DNA of 64,000 nt from DAOUKH01 sp965207995 (GTDB lineage: Bacteria > Chloroflexota > Dehalococcoidia > SHYB01): contig OZ242299.1 of the NCBI GenBank assembly GCA_965207995.1, positions 1,612,001 through 1,676,000 of the forward strand. The letters run 5' to 3'. Shown piece by piece: positions 43,648 to 50,811 of the stretch; position 1 is the stretch's first letter; the number at the start of each line of letters is the position of its first letter. The translations under genes were made by a program, and so were the position numbers. Below the pieces are notes generated by a model. That model was given only the letters and a program-made list of their open reading frames with translations, made no database searches and had not been told where the DNA came from.

Positions 43648-44877
43648 ATGCCAGCAGTGCTGGAAGGCATTCGAGTTCTCGATTTTTCGCGTATCGGCGC
43701 CGGGCCGCTCAGCGCTCAGATGCTAGGGGACCTGGGCGCGGACGTCATCAAGGTGGAGGACGTAGAGGGCGGTATGCTGGACCGCCGGGTGACCTACCCC
43801 TGGTTGAACGACGAGGCCCTGCTCGTCCTGCAGATGAACCGCAATAAGCGCAGCATCGCCGTCGACATCAGCAGCCCTGAAGGCAAAGAAATCATCTACA
43901 AGCTTGCACGACAATCGGATGTCGTGGTGACTAACTTCCGGCCCTCGGTGAAAAAGCGCCTGAAGGTCGCCTACGAAGACCTTCGCCGCTTGAACGAGCA
44001 GATCATCTACGTTTCCGTCTCCGGCTTCGGCGAGACCGGGCCGTACAGTGAAAAGAAGGGGCAGGACCTTCTCGCCCAGGCTATGAGCGGGGCGATGTGG
44101 ATGAATAGCTTTGGCGATAACCCACCCATCCCAATCGGGACCCTCATCGCCGACCTGGACACGGCGAAGCTGTCGGCCTATGGAGTCCTCGCCGCCCTCA
44201 TTGCACGAGACCGCTTCGGCGTGGGGCAAGAAGTGCAGGTCTCCTTGCTCGACACTATGGTCGATCTGCAGATGCACGATGCCTTCTATCAGCTCAATGG
44301 AGGCGGCATGTATCGCCGCGGCCGTCATGGCAGGGGAAACAGTTTCGGTTCGGGAGTCCCGTACGGGGCGTACGAGACCAGCGACGGCAAATGGATCGCC
44401 ATATCCGCCGGACTAGCCGAGGTCTGCTACGCCCTGGGGATCGAGGACCTGTCCCAGGACCCCCGCTACGACACGTGGGAGAAGCAGCGAGAGCACCAGG
44501 AGGAGCTTTGGCGGTTCGTTGAACGGGCGATGGCCGAGCACACGGCGGAGCAGGCGCTGGGTCTATTCGAGGCCGCCGATATCTGGGCGGCGCCGGTCTA
44601 CGACTACGCGGAAGCTTTCCTTGATCCCCAGGTGCTCCACAATGAAATGCTGATCGAACTGGAAAACCCCAGCGGTGGGACGTTTAAGACCACGGGGATG
44701 CCGGTGAAGTTGTCACACACGCCCGCCGGACCGCGCAGGCGCCCACCCCGCTATGCCGAGCACACGGCGGAAGTGCTCGAGTCGTTGGGCTACTCGCCGA
44801 GCGCCATCAAAAAGCTGGCCGAGAAGAGAGCCGAGAAGAACGTGGTCGTCTTGGGCGAGTTGCCGGGGGACTCATAG
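43648..44877 (+). CDS. Family III (CaiB/BaiF) CoA transferase
   Basis: A 409-residue family III CoA transferase: L-E-G-I-R-V-L-D-F-S-R, L-G-D-L-G-A-D-V-I-K-V-E, N-K-R-S-I-A-V-D-I, D-V-V-V-T-N-F-R-P-S, F-G-E-T-G-P-Y and the D-L-L-A-Q-A-M-S-G segment carrying the Asp expected to form the acyl-enzyme. GGAGGAGG lies 8 nt before the ATG, deciding this start over the longer open frame. It follows the ThDP enzyme by 103 bp and probably supplies or removes CoA on its substrate. Confidence 0.88.
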   Translation: MPAVLEGIRVLDFSRIGAGPLSAQMLGDLGADVIKVEDVEGGMLDRRVTYPWLNDEALLVLQMNRNKRSIAVDISSPEGKEIIYKLARQSDVVVTNFRPSVKKRLKVAYEDLRRLNEQIIYVSVSGFGETGPYSEKKGQDLLAQAMSGAMWMNSFGDNPPIPIGTLIADLDTAKLSAYGVLAALIARDRFGVGQEVQVSLLDTMVDLQMHDAFYQLNGGGMYRRGRHGRGNSFGSGVPYGAYETSDGKWIAISAGLAEVCYALGIEDLSQDPRYDTWEKQREHQEELWRFVERAMAEHTAEQALGLFEAADIWAAPVYDYAEAFLDPQVLHNEMLIELENPSGGTFKTTGMPVKLSHTPAGPRRRPPRYAEHTAEVLESLGYSPSAIKKLAEKRAEKNVVVLGELPGDS

Positions 44878-44916
44878 CGGGACAATCGAGAGCTTATCCG
44901 CCAAGGTGGCCATCGG

Positions 44917-45711
44917 TCAGACGACGGCGTGGCCGGCGCCACCGCTGGCGGCGATCGCCTCGCCGGTGATGCACGCAGCCTTGGGCGACGCGAGGAACGC
45001 GACCAGGTAGGCTATTTCGCGGGACTCGACGATGCGGCGGATTGCGGCGCCGCCCGCCATCCGGGCCTCCACCTCCTCGGCCGTGGTCCCCTCCCGCCGG
45101 GCTCGGTCGGCCAGCATCTGGTCGAACCACGGGGTCCGGGCAGTCCCAGGATGCACCACGTTCACGGTAATGCCTGACGGCCCGAGCTCATCGGACAACG
45201 TCTTGCTGAGATGGACCATGGCGATGTTGCGTATGCCGGTGCCGTAGCTGGCCGAACCGCGCGCCGACTGGCCGGCGACGTTGATAATGCGCCCCCATCC
45301 TTGGCGCACCATGTGCGGCGCAACAGCGCGGGCACAGCGCAGGCAGCCCATGAACTTCGTGTTCAGGTCCTGGTGCATCGCCTCGTCTGTCACGGCTCCC
45401 AGCGGGCCGGTGGCAAACCCCCCGGCCCTGCCGGCGTTGTTCACAAGGATGTCGAGCCGGCCCAGGCGCTCGATGGTGATGTCAACCATGCGCTGGACCG
45501 CCTGAGCGTCCGCGACGTCGGCGACGACGGGCAGGACGCGGCAGCCCGTCTCCTGGGCCAACTCTCGGGCGGCGGCCTCTAAGTCCTGACGGGTGCGGGC
45601 GCAGACCGCCACGTCGGCGCCCTCCATGGCCAGCTCGCGGGCGATAGCCTTGCCGATCCCCTGGCTCCCTCCCGTGACCAGCGCGACTTTGCCTTTGAGC
45701 TCCAGGTCCAT
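44917..45711 (-). CDS. Divergent short-chain dehydrogenase/reductase
   Basis: A 264-residue SDR with a normal cofactor half (T-G-G-S-Q-G-I-G, N-N-A-G) but an altered catalytic centre. Anchoring the alignment on L-S-K-T-L-S-D-E-L-G, the Y-x-x-x-K positions read T-G-I-R-N, so neither Tyr nor Lys is conserved. I recall a set of SDRs with such R-N endings, so this is probably a distinct subfamily rather than decay. ATG 45711 gives the standard N-terminus. Convergent with the CoA transferase to its left. Confidence 0.8.
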   Translation of the reverse strand: MDLELKGKVALVTGGSQGIGKAIARELAMEGADVAVCARTRQDLEAAARELAQETGCRVLPVVADVADAQAVQRMVDITIERLGRLDILVNNAGRAGGFATGPLGAVTDEAMHQDLNTKFMGCLRCARAVAPHMVRQGWGRIINVAGQSARGSASYGTGIRNIAMVHLSKTLSDELGPSGITVNVVHPGTARTPWFDQMLADRARREGTTAEEVEARMAGGAAIRRIVESREIAYLVAFLASPKAACITGEAIAASGGAGHAVV

Positions 45712-45846
45712 GGCTGCCCCTCCGGCCCGGGTGTTGTGAGGAACGGCTCCCGTGCGCCACTTCAGGGTAGCGGCAGCCGCGGCCCGCGGGCAAGGGAAGG
45801 GGCAGGGAATCGCTCGATGCGCCAAGGAGGAGGAGGCCGGAGGGGC

Positions 45847-45875
45847 GGGCGATTCGCGAATCGCCCCTACAGGGG
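45847..45875. repeat. Family-B palindrome (GGGCGATTCGCGAATCGCCC + CTACAGGGG)
   Basis: A perfect 20-bp palindrome with the CTACAGGGG tail, between the SDR and the groEL terminator. It is the first dispersed repeat after the 32.7-45.8 kb repeat-free stretch. Confidence 0.8.
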
Positions 45876-45892
45876 AGCGAGGGGAAAAGGAG

Positions 45893-45920
45893 AAGGGGCC
45901 GCCCATGTGGGCGGCCCCTT
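45893..45920 (-). terminator. Intrinsic terminator of groES-groEL
   Basis: AAGGGGCCGCCCA (45893-45905) is followed by its perfect complement (45908-45920). On the minus strand it lies 31 bp after the groEL stop and is followed by TTCTCCTTTT, the expected pyrimidine/T-rich tail. Confidence 0.8.
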
Positions 45921-45951
45921 CGATTCGGGTCGTGGGTCAAGCGGAGACGGG

Positions 45952-47592
45952 CTAGAAGCCGCCCATTCCGCCCATTCCGCCGTCGGGGGGCATCGGGGGC
46001 ATCGGCGGGGTCTTCTCCGGCTTCTCCGTAATCATGGCCTCGGTGGTGAGGATCATGGAGGCGATGCTGGAGGCGTTCTCCACGGCGGCGCGGGTGACCT
46101 TGGCGGGGTCGACGATGCCCATCTCGATCATGTCGCCCCACTTTTCGATCTCGGCGTCGTAGCCGTAGTTCTTGGCCTTGGAATCGCGGATGCCCTGGAT
46201 GATGACCGAGCCTTCGGCGCCGGAGTTGGCCGCGATCTGGCGGACCGGCTCCTCGAGGGCGCGCCGGACGATCTGGACGCCGGTGGTCTCGTCTTCCTCG
46301 TCGCCCTTGACCTTGTCGAGGCCCTTCTGGATGCGGATGAGGGTGGTGCCGCCGCCGGCGACGATGCCCTCTTCGACCGCGGCGCGGGTGGCGGACAGCG
46401 CGTCTTCCACGCGGGCCTTTTTCTCCTTGAGCTCGACCTCGGTGGCCGCGCCGACCTTGATGACGGCGACGCCGCCGGCGAGCTTCGCCAGCCGCTCCTG
46501 GAGCTTCTCGCGATCGAAGTCGGACGTGGTGGTGTCGATCTGCGACTTGATCTGGGCCATGCGGCTGGTGATCAGGTCGTCGTCGCCGCGTCCCTCGATG
46601 ATGGTGGTGTTGTCCTTGTCGGAGGAGACCTTGCGGGCGCGGCCGAGGTCGGCGACGGTGGCGGAGTCGAGCTTGCGACCGACCTCCTCGCTGAGCACGG
46701 TGCCGCCGGTGAGGATAGCCATGTCTTCGAGCATCGCCTTTCGGCGGTCGCCGAACCCGGGGGCCTTCACCGCGAGGCAGTTGAGGGTGCCGCGCAGCTT
46801 GTTGACCACGAGGGTGGCCAGGGCCTCGCCCTCGACGTCTTCGGCGATGAGCACGAAGTTCTTGCTCACCTGGAGGACTTTCTCGAGGACGGGGAGGATG
46901 TCGGAGACGGCGGAGACCTTCTTGTCGGTGATGAGGATGTAGGGGTCGTCGGTCTCGGACTCCATGCGCTCGGTGTTGGTGACGAAGTAGGGGCTGATGT
47001 AGCCGCGGTCGAACTCCATGCCGTCGACGTACTCGATCTCGTACTTGAGCCCCTTGGACTCCTCGACGGTGATGACGCCGTCCTTGCCGACCTTCTCCAT
47101 GACCTCGGCGATCAGCTCGCCGATCTCGGTGTCGTGGGCCGAGAGGGAGGCCACCTGGGCGATCTGCTCCTTGCCGGCGACGGGGGTGGCGACCTTCTGG
47201 ATCTCGTCGCGAACGGCGGCCACGGCGATCTCGATGCCGCGCTTGATGGCCATGGGGTTGGCGCCGGCGGTGACGTTCTTGAAGCCTTCATGCACGATGG
47301 CCTGGGCGAGGACGGTGGCGGTGGTGGTGCCGTCGCCGGCCACGTCGTTGGTCTTGGTGGCGGCTTCCTTGAGGAGCTGGGCACCCATGTTCTCGAGCTG
47401 CTCTTCGAGCTCGATTTCCTTGGCGATGGTGACGCCGTCGCTGTTGACCTGCGGCGGGCCGAATTTCTTATCGAGAATGACGTTGCGCCCCTTGGGGCCG
47501 AGGGTGACCTTGACCGTATCGGCCAAGGCGTCCACGCCCCGGATGATGGAGCGGCGCGCCTCTTCCGCGTGTGCGATCTGCTTTCCAGCCAT
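45952..47592 (-). CDS. groEL: Chaperonin GroEL
   Basis: A 546-residue 60-kDa chaperonin subunit, forming the two-ring ATP-driven folding chamber. T-L-G-P-K-G-R-N-V and G-D-G-T-T-T-A-T are the ATP-site motifs; the apical domain and G-G-G-T-T-L are present, and the C-terminus has the usual Gly/Met-rich tail (G-G-M-G-G-M-G-G-F), preceded by a P-P-M-P-P-M-P-P stretch. It follows groES by 60 bp. Confidence 0.98.
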   Translation of the reverse strand: MAGKQIAHAEEARRSIIRGVDALADTVKVTLGPKGRNVILDKKFGPPQVNSDGVTIAKEIELEEQLENMGAQLLKEAATKTNDVAGDGTTTATVLAQAIVHEGFKNVTAGANPMAIKRGIEIAVAAVRDEIQKVATPVAGKEQIAQVASLSAHDTEIGELIAEVMEKVGKDGVITVEESKGLKYEIEYVDGMEFDRGYISPYFVTNTERMESETDDPYILITDKKVSAVSDILPVLEKVLQVSKNFVLIAEDVEGEALATLVVNKLRGTLNCLAVKAPGFGDRRKAMLEDMAILTGGTVLSEEVGRKLDSATVADLGRARKVSSDKDNTTIIEGRGDDDLITSRMAQIKSQIDTTTSDFDREKLQERLAKLAGGVAVIKVGAATEVELKEKKARVEDALSATRAAVEEGIVAGGGTTLIRIQKGLDKVKGDEEDETTGVQIVRRALEEPVRQIAANSGAEGSVIIQGIRDSKAKNYGYDAEIEKWGDMIEMGIVDPAKVTRAAVENASSIASMILTTEAMITEKPEKTPPMPPMPPDGGMGGMGGF

Positions 47593-47652
47593 GACTCTCT
47601 TTGGACTCCTTCTGAGGCCCGCGCTCCGGCGGGCCGAATGGGCGGGGCGGGC

Positions 47653-47946
47653 CTAGCCGACCTTCGCCAGAATGTCGCTCTCTCGGAGAATGAGGAGCTC
47701 GTCGTCGCCGTCTTTGATCTCGGTGCCGCCGTACTTGGCGTAGACCACCTTGTCGCCGACTTTGACTTCCATCGGAATCGTCTTGCCGTCGTCGGTGACC
47801 CTGCCGGGGCCGACGGCCACCACTTCGCCCTCCTGGGGCTTCTCTTTCGCGGTGTCGGGGATGATGATGCCGCCCTTGATCGTCTCCTCAGCGTCGAGAG
47901 ACTTCACCAAGACGCGGTCGCCCATCGGTCTGATCTTTCTCGCCAC
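47653..47946 (-). CDS. groES: Co-chaperonin GroES
   Basis: A 97-residue GroES, the lid of the GroEL chamber. Core motifs are M-G-D-R-V-L-V-K, the mobile loop E-E-T-I-K-G-G-I-I-I-P-D-T-A-K-E-K-P, G-E-V-V-A-V-G-P-G and the C-terminal Y-G-G-T-E-I ... L-I-L-R-E-S-D-I-L-A. First gene of the CIRCE-controlled heat-shock operon. Confidence 0.97.
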   Translation of the reverse strand: MARKIRPMGDRVLVKSLDAEETIKGGIIIPDTAKEKPQEGEVVAVGPGRVTDDGKTIPMEVKVGDKVVYAKYGGTEIKDGDDELLILRESDILAKVG

Positions 47947-48011
47947 GTACGCCTCCTTCGATGACCCTATCGTGTACCGCCGCGGCGTCCGCCCGGCGGC
48001 CTAGCCTGCGG

Positions 48012-48038
48012 TTAGCAGTCGGGCGACCCGAGTGCTAA
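48012..48038 (-). promoter_or_regulatory. CIRCE element (HrcA operator)
   Basis: TTAGCAGTC-N9-GAGTGCTAA, one mismatch from the CIRCE consensus TTAGCACTC-N9-GAGTGCTAA. It lies just downstream of the groES promoter, where HrcA binding blocks transcription at normal temperature. Confidence 0.93.
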
Positions 48039-48048
48039 ACCATCCGCC

Positions 48049-48077
48049 ATACTACCCGGCGCAGGGCCGCCGTGCAA
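48049..48077 (-). promoter_or_regulatory. groES-groEL promoter
   Basis: TTGCAC (48077-48072) and TAGTAT (48054-48049) on the minus strand with a 17-bp spacer. The CIRCE element begins about 11 bp after the -10 box. Confidence 0.75.
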
Positions 48078-48086
48078 GAGGGGCGG

Positions 48087-48115
48087 TTGTATGTTTACAC
48101 GGTAACGTGTATATT
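48087..48115 (+). promoter_or_regulatory. Promoter with internal palindromic operator for the XRE gene
   Basis: TTGTAT (48087-48092) and TATATT (48110-48115) are 17 bp apart. The spacer contains TACACGGTAACGTGTA (48096-48111), a 6+6 bp perfect inverted repeat with a GTAA centre, ideally placed for a repressor, possibly the XRE protein itself. Transcription would start near 48122, about 3 nt before the GTG. Confidence 0.6.
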
Positions 48116-48124
48116 CTGTGGGCC

Positions 48125-48409
48125 GTGGGGGAAGAGAGAATCGAATGGAGTGCTGAGGCGGTGCGAGCCTTGCGGCGAAGGCTGGGCATGACTCAACGGG
48201 AGATGGCCGATGAGCTTGGCGCGCGCCAGCAGACGATCAGCGAGTGGGAGACGGGGGTCTACCAGCCCCGCGGCGTCTCGGCGCGGGCCCTGCTCCGCAT
48301 GGCCGAGGAGTCCGGCGCTCCCTACGGGGCCGGTGCTTCGGATAGCCGAGACACGGACGGCGTACCGGACGAGCGCGGCGAGGGGGGCGAAGGGCCCCCG
48401 CGCGGGTAG
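48125..48409 (+). CDS. XRE-family helix-turn-helix regulator
   Basis: A 94-residue protein with a Cro/CI-type helix-turn-helix (A-L-R-R-R-L-G-M-T-Q-R-E-M-A-D-E-L-G-A-R-Q-Q-T-I-S in two parts, about residues 11-37) and a disordered acidic tail. GTG 48125 is the only sensible in-frame start after the promoter, giving an essentially leaderless message. Its 3' end overlaps the DUF2851 frame by ~77 bp. It is divergent from groES. Its targets are unknown; self-control through the palindrome upstream is plausible. Confidence 0.78.
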   Translation: MGEERIEWSAEAVRALRRRLGMTQREMADELGARQQTISEWETGVYQPRGVSARALLRMAEESGAPYGAGASDSRDTDGVPDERGEGGEGPPRG

Positions 48410-49703
48410 CGACCCTCCGGAGTCCGCGGTCCACGACTGGTGGGCCGGGGCGGCGGGGCGCGAGGTGCCGCTCGTCGACGGCGGGGTGCGGCGTGTGGTC
48501 TTTCCCGGCTGGCCCAACGGCGGCGCGGGCCCCGACTTCCTGGGGGCGGTGCTGGGCGACGAGCGCGGGCGTCTGGCCCGCGGCGACGTGGAGATCCACG
48601 TCGATGGGGCCGATTGGCGCAGCCACGGGCACCACCGCGACCCGCGCTACCGCAACGTGATCCTGCATGTCGCGCTGAGGCAGCCCGCCGTGCCCATCGC
48701 GATGTCCGACGGGGCGACGGCGCCCACGGCGGTTGTCGAATTGGAAGGCGCCCATCCCCCCGCGGGGGCGGAGGTCCGGCCCTGTATGCGGCCCGGCCCC
48801 GCAGCGGAGCTGGCCGCCTTCCTCGAGGAGGAAGGGCTGCGCCGCTTCGAAGAGCGGGCCGGCGCCTATGAGCGCCGCATCGGCCAAGGCGGCGCGGGGC
48901 AGGCGCTGTATGCCGGCGTCCTTGAAGCGCTGGGCTATGCGCGGAACGTGGAGCCGTTCCGGCGGCTCGGCGGGCTGGCCCCGTGGCCCTCGCTCGAGGC
49001 GGCGCTCCTCCCACTGCCGGAGTCGACGCGCCGGTACTGGGCCGAGGCGCTGCTGCTGGGAGCGGCTGGGCTGCTGCCCTCGCGGCGGGGATGGGAGCCG
49101 GAGCGCGGCTATCCGGCCTTTCTGGAGGCGCTCTGGGAGCGCCGCCCCGAAGGCGTGCGGTCGGACCGCCTGCCGTGGCGCTTCGACGGAGCGCGTCCCG
49201 CCAACGCGCCCCCGCGGCGGGTCGCCGCGGCGGGGACGATCGCGGCGCGCCTGGCCGGCGGGCTGACGGGACGGCTCGGCGACGTGCTCGTCAGTGGCGG
49301 CGCAGGGGGTCTTGCCGGAGCCTTCGCTGTCGACGGGCCCGGCTATTGGCGCGCCCGCTCCGATTTTTCATCGCCGCGAAGCGACGGCGGCGGCGTCCTG
49401 AAAAAGGAAGGGGCGCTGGTGGGGGCGTCGCGGGCCGCCGACATCGTGGTCAACGCGGCGCTGCCCTGGCTGACGGCGACGGCGCGGTTGGAGGGCGACG
49501 CGGCCCTGGCCGAACGCTGCCTCGACGCCTACCGCGCGCACCCTCCGCTGGCGGCGAACCGGCTAACGCGGCGCATGGAGGCGATGCTGGGGGAGCGCGG
49601 GGCGGCGGACTTGCCGCGCACGGCGGCCGTCCAGCAGGGGATGATCGGGCTCTACAAGCGGCGCTGCGACGGGCTGCTCTGCGAGGGCTGCGCGCTCGCC
49701 TAG
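48333..49703 (+). CDS. DUF2851 family protein
   Basis: A ~456-residue DUF2851 protein. The family blocks are visible: P-G-W-P-N-G-G-A-G-P-D-F, G-D-V-E-I-H-V-D-G-A-D-W, H-G-H-H-R-D-P-R-Y and N-V-I-L-H-V-A. The C-terminus has C-D-G-L-L-C-E-G-C, a possible metal site. No function has been established to my knowledge; the D/E/H-rich N-terminal half looks nuclease-like but that is a guess. The start is uncertain: GTG 48333 within the XRE gene is the nearest candidate and homology begins near 48425. Confidence 0.8.
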   Translation: MLRIAETRTAYRTSAARGAKGPRAGSDPPESAVHDWWAGAAGREVPLVDGGVRRVVFPGWPNGGAGPDFLGAVLGDERGRLARGDVEIHVDGADWRSHGHHRDPRYRNVILHVALRQPAVPIAMSDGATAPTAVVELEGAHPPAGAEVRPCMRPGPAAELAAFLEEEGLRRFEERAGAYERRIGQGGAGQALYAGVLEALGYARNVEPFRRLGGLAPWPSLEAALLPLPESTRRYWAEALLLGAAGLLPSRRGWEPERGYPAFLEALWERRPEGVRSDRLPWRFDGARPANAPPRRVAAAGTIAARLAGGLTGRLGDVLVSGGAGGLAGAFAVDGPGYWRARSDFSSPRSDGGGVLKKEGALVGASRAADIVVNAALPWLTATARLEGDAALAERCLDAYRAHPPLAANRLTRRMEAMLGERGAADLPRTAAVQQGMIGLYKRRCDGLLCEGCALA

Positions 49704-49706
49704 CGG

Positions 49707-50771
49707 CTAGGCCAGCGACAGCCCCGGCGACACGTCCAGCGCCATCTGCCGCTCCGGGCTAGCTGAGCCGGACTGCTTCAACATCCGGCCATCCCCCAGG
49801 TTAAAAAAGGCCGCGGAGGCGATCATGGCGGCGTTGTCGGTGCAGAGCACGGGCGGGGGAATGTGGACCGGGACGCGGGCGCGGGCGGCGAGCCGCTCGC
49901 GCAGCGGTTTGTTGGCGGCCACGCCGCCGGCGAGGGCGACGGCGGCGGCCCCGGCTTCCTCGGCTGCGGCCACGGTCTTCTCCACGAGCACGTCGACGAC
50001 GGCCTCCTGAAAGCCGGCGGCGACGTTGGCGACCTCGGCCTCCCGCTCAGGGTCTTCTTTCGCGGCGCCTCCGTTCTGAGCAGGCGGCGGGTAAAGGCCG
50101 AGGTCCTGCGCCAGGTGCAGCGTTGCCGTCTTCAGGCCGCTGAAGCTGAAGTCGTGGCTGCCGCGCATCCAGGCGCGGGGCAGCGTTCGCGGAGCGTCGG
50201 CGTGCTCGGCGGTGCGCTGGATGACCGGCCCGCCGGGGTAGCCGAGGCCGAGGATGCGGGCCGCCTTGTCGAAGGCCTCGCCGGAGGCGTCGTCGCGGGT
50301 GCGCCCCAGCATCTCGTAGGCGCCGTGGCCGCGCATGAGCACGAGGTCGGTGTGCCCGCCGGAGGCGATGAGGCAGACGAAGGGGAAGGGGGGCGGGTCG
50401 GCGTTGAGCCAGTTGGCGTAGACGTGCCCCTCGAGGTGGTTGACGCCGACGAGAGGCAGGCCCCGCGCCGTCGCGATGCCCTTGGCGGCGTTGACGCCGA
50501 CCAGCAGCGCCCCGGCGAGCCCCGGCCCGGCGGTGACCGCGACGGCGTCGAGGCCGGCCCAGTCCATGCCGGCGCCTTCGAGGGCCTGCCGGACGACGGG
50601 GCCGATGCGCAGGACGTGCTCCCGCGAGGCGACCTCGGGGACGACGCCGCCGTAGCGGGCGTGGACGTTGATCTGCGAGGAGATGACGTTGGAGCGGGCG
50701 TCGCGCCCGTCGACGACGACGGCGGCGGAGGTCTCGTCGCAGGAGGTCTCGATGGCGAGGATGGCGGTCAT
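49707..50771 (-). CDS. tsaD: tRNA N6-adenosine threonylcarbamoyltransferase
   Basis: A 354-residue TsaD (Kae1/YgjD), which transfers threonylcarbamoyl to A37 of ANN-decoding tRNAs. It starts I-L-A-I-E-T-S-C-D-E-T-S, has the metal-binding H-x-x-x-H in N-H-L-E-G-H, A-S-G-G-H-T, and G-G-V-A-A-N near the C-terminus. It follows the helicase gene after 40 bp and is convergent with DUF2851. Confidence 0.97.
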   Translation of the reverse strand: MTAILAIETSCDETSAAVVVDGRDARSNVISSQINVHARYGGVVPEVASREHVLRIGPVVRQALEGAGMDWAGLDAVAVTAGPGLAGALLVGVNAAKGIATARGLPLVGVNHLEGHVYANWLNADPPPFPFVCLIASGGHTDLVLMRGHGAYEMLGRTRDDASGEAFDKAARILGLGYPGGPVIQRTAEHADAPRTLPRAWMRGSHDFSFSGLKTATLHLAQDLGLYPPPAQNGGAAKEDPEREAEVANVAAGFQEAVVDVLVEKTVAAAEEAGAAAVALAGGVAANKPLRERLAARARVPVHIPPPVLCTDNAAMIASAAFFNLGDGRMLKQSGSASPERQMALDVSPGLSLA

Positions 50772-50811
50772 GGCGCGGACTCTATTCTAGACGATGGGGT
50801 GGGCGGCCCGG

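Noticed and set aside
45736..47964. 742-residue plus-strand open frame over groES-groEL
   Set aside because: Antisense shadow of the strongly conserved chaperonin genes; Gly/Asp/Val-rich without motifs.
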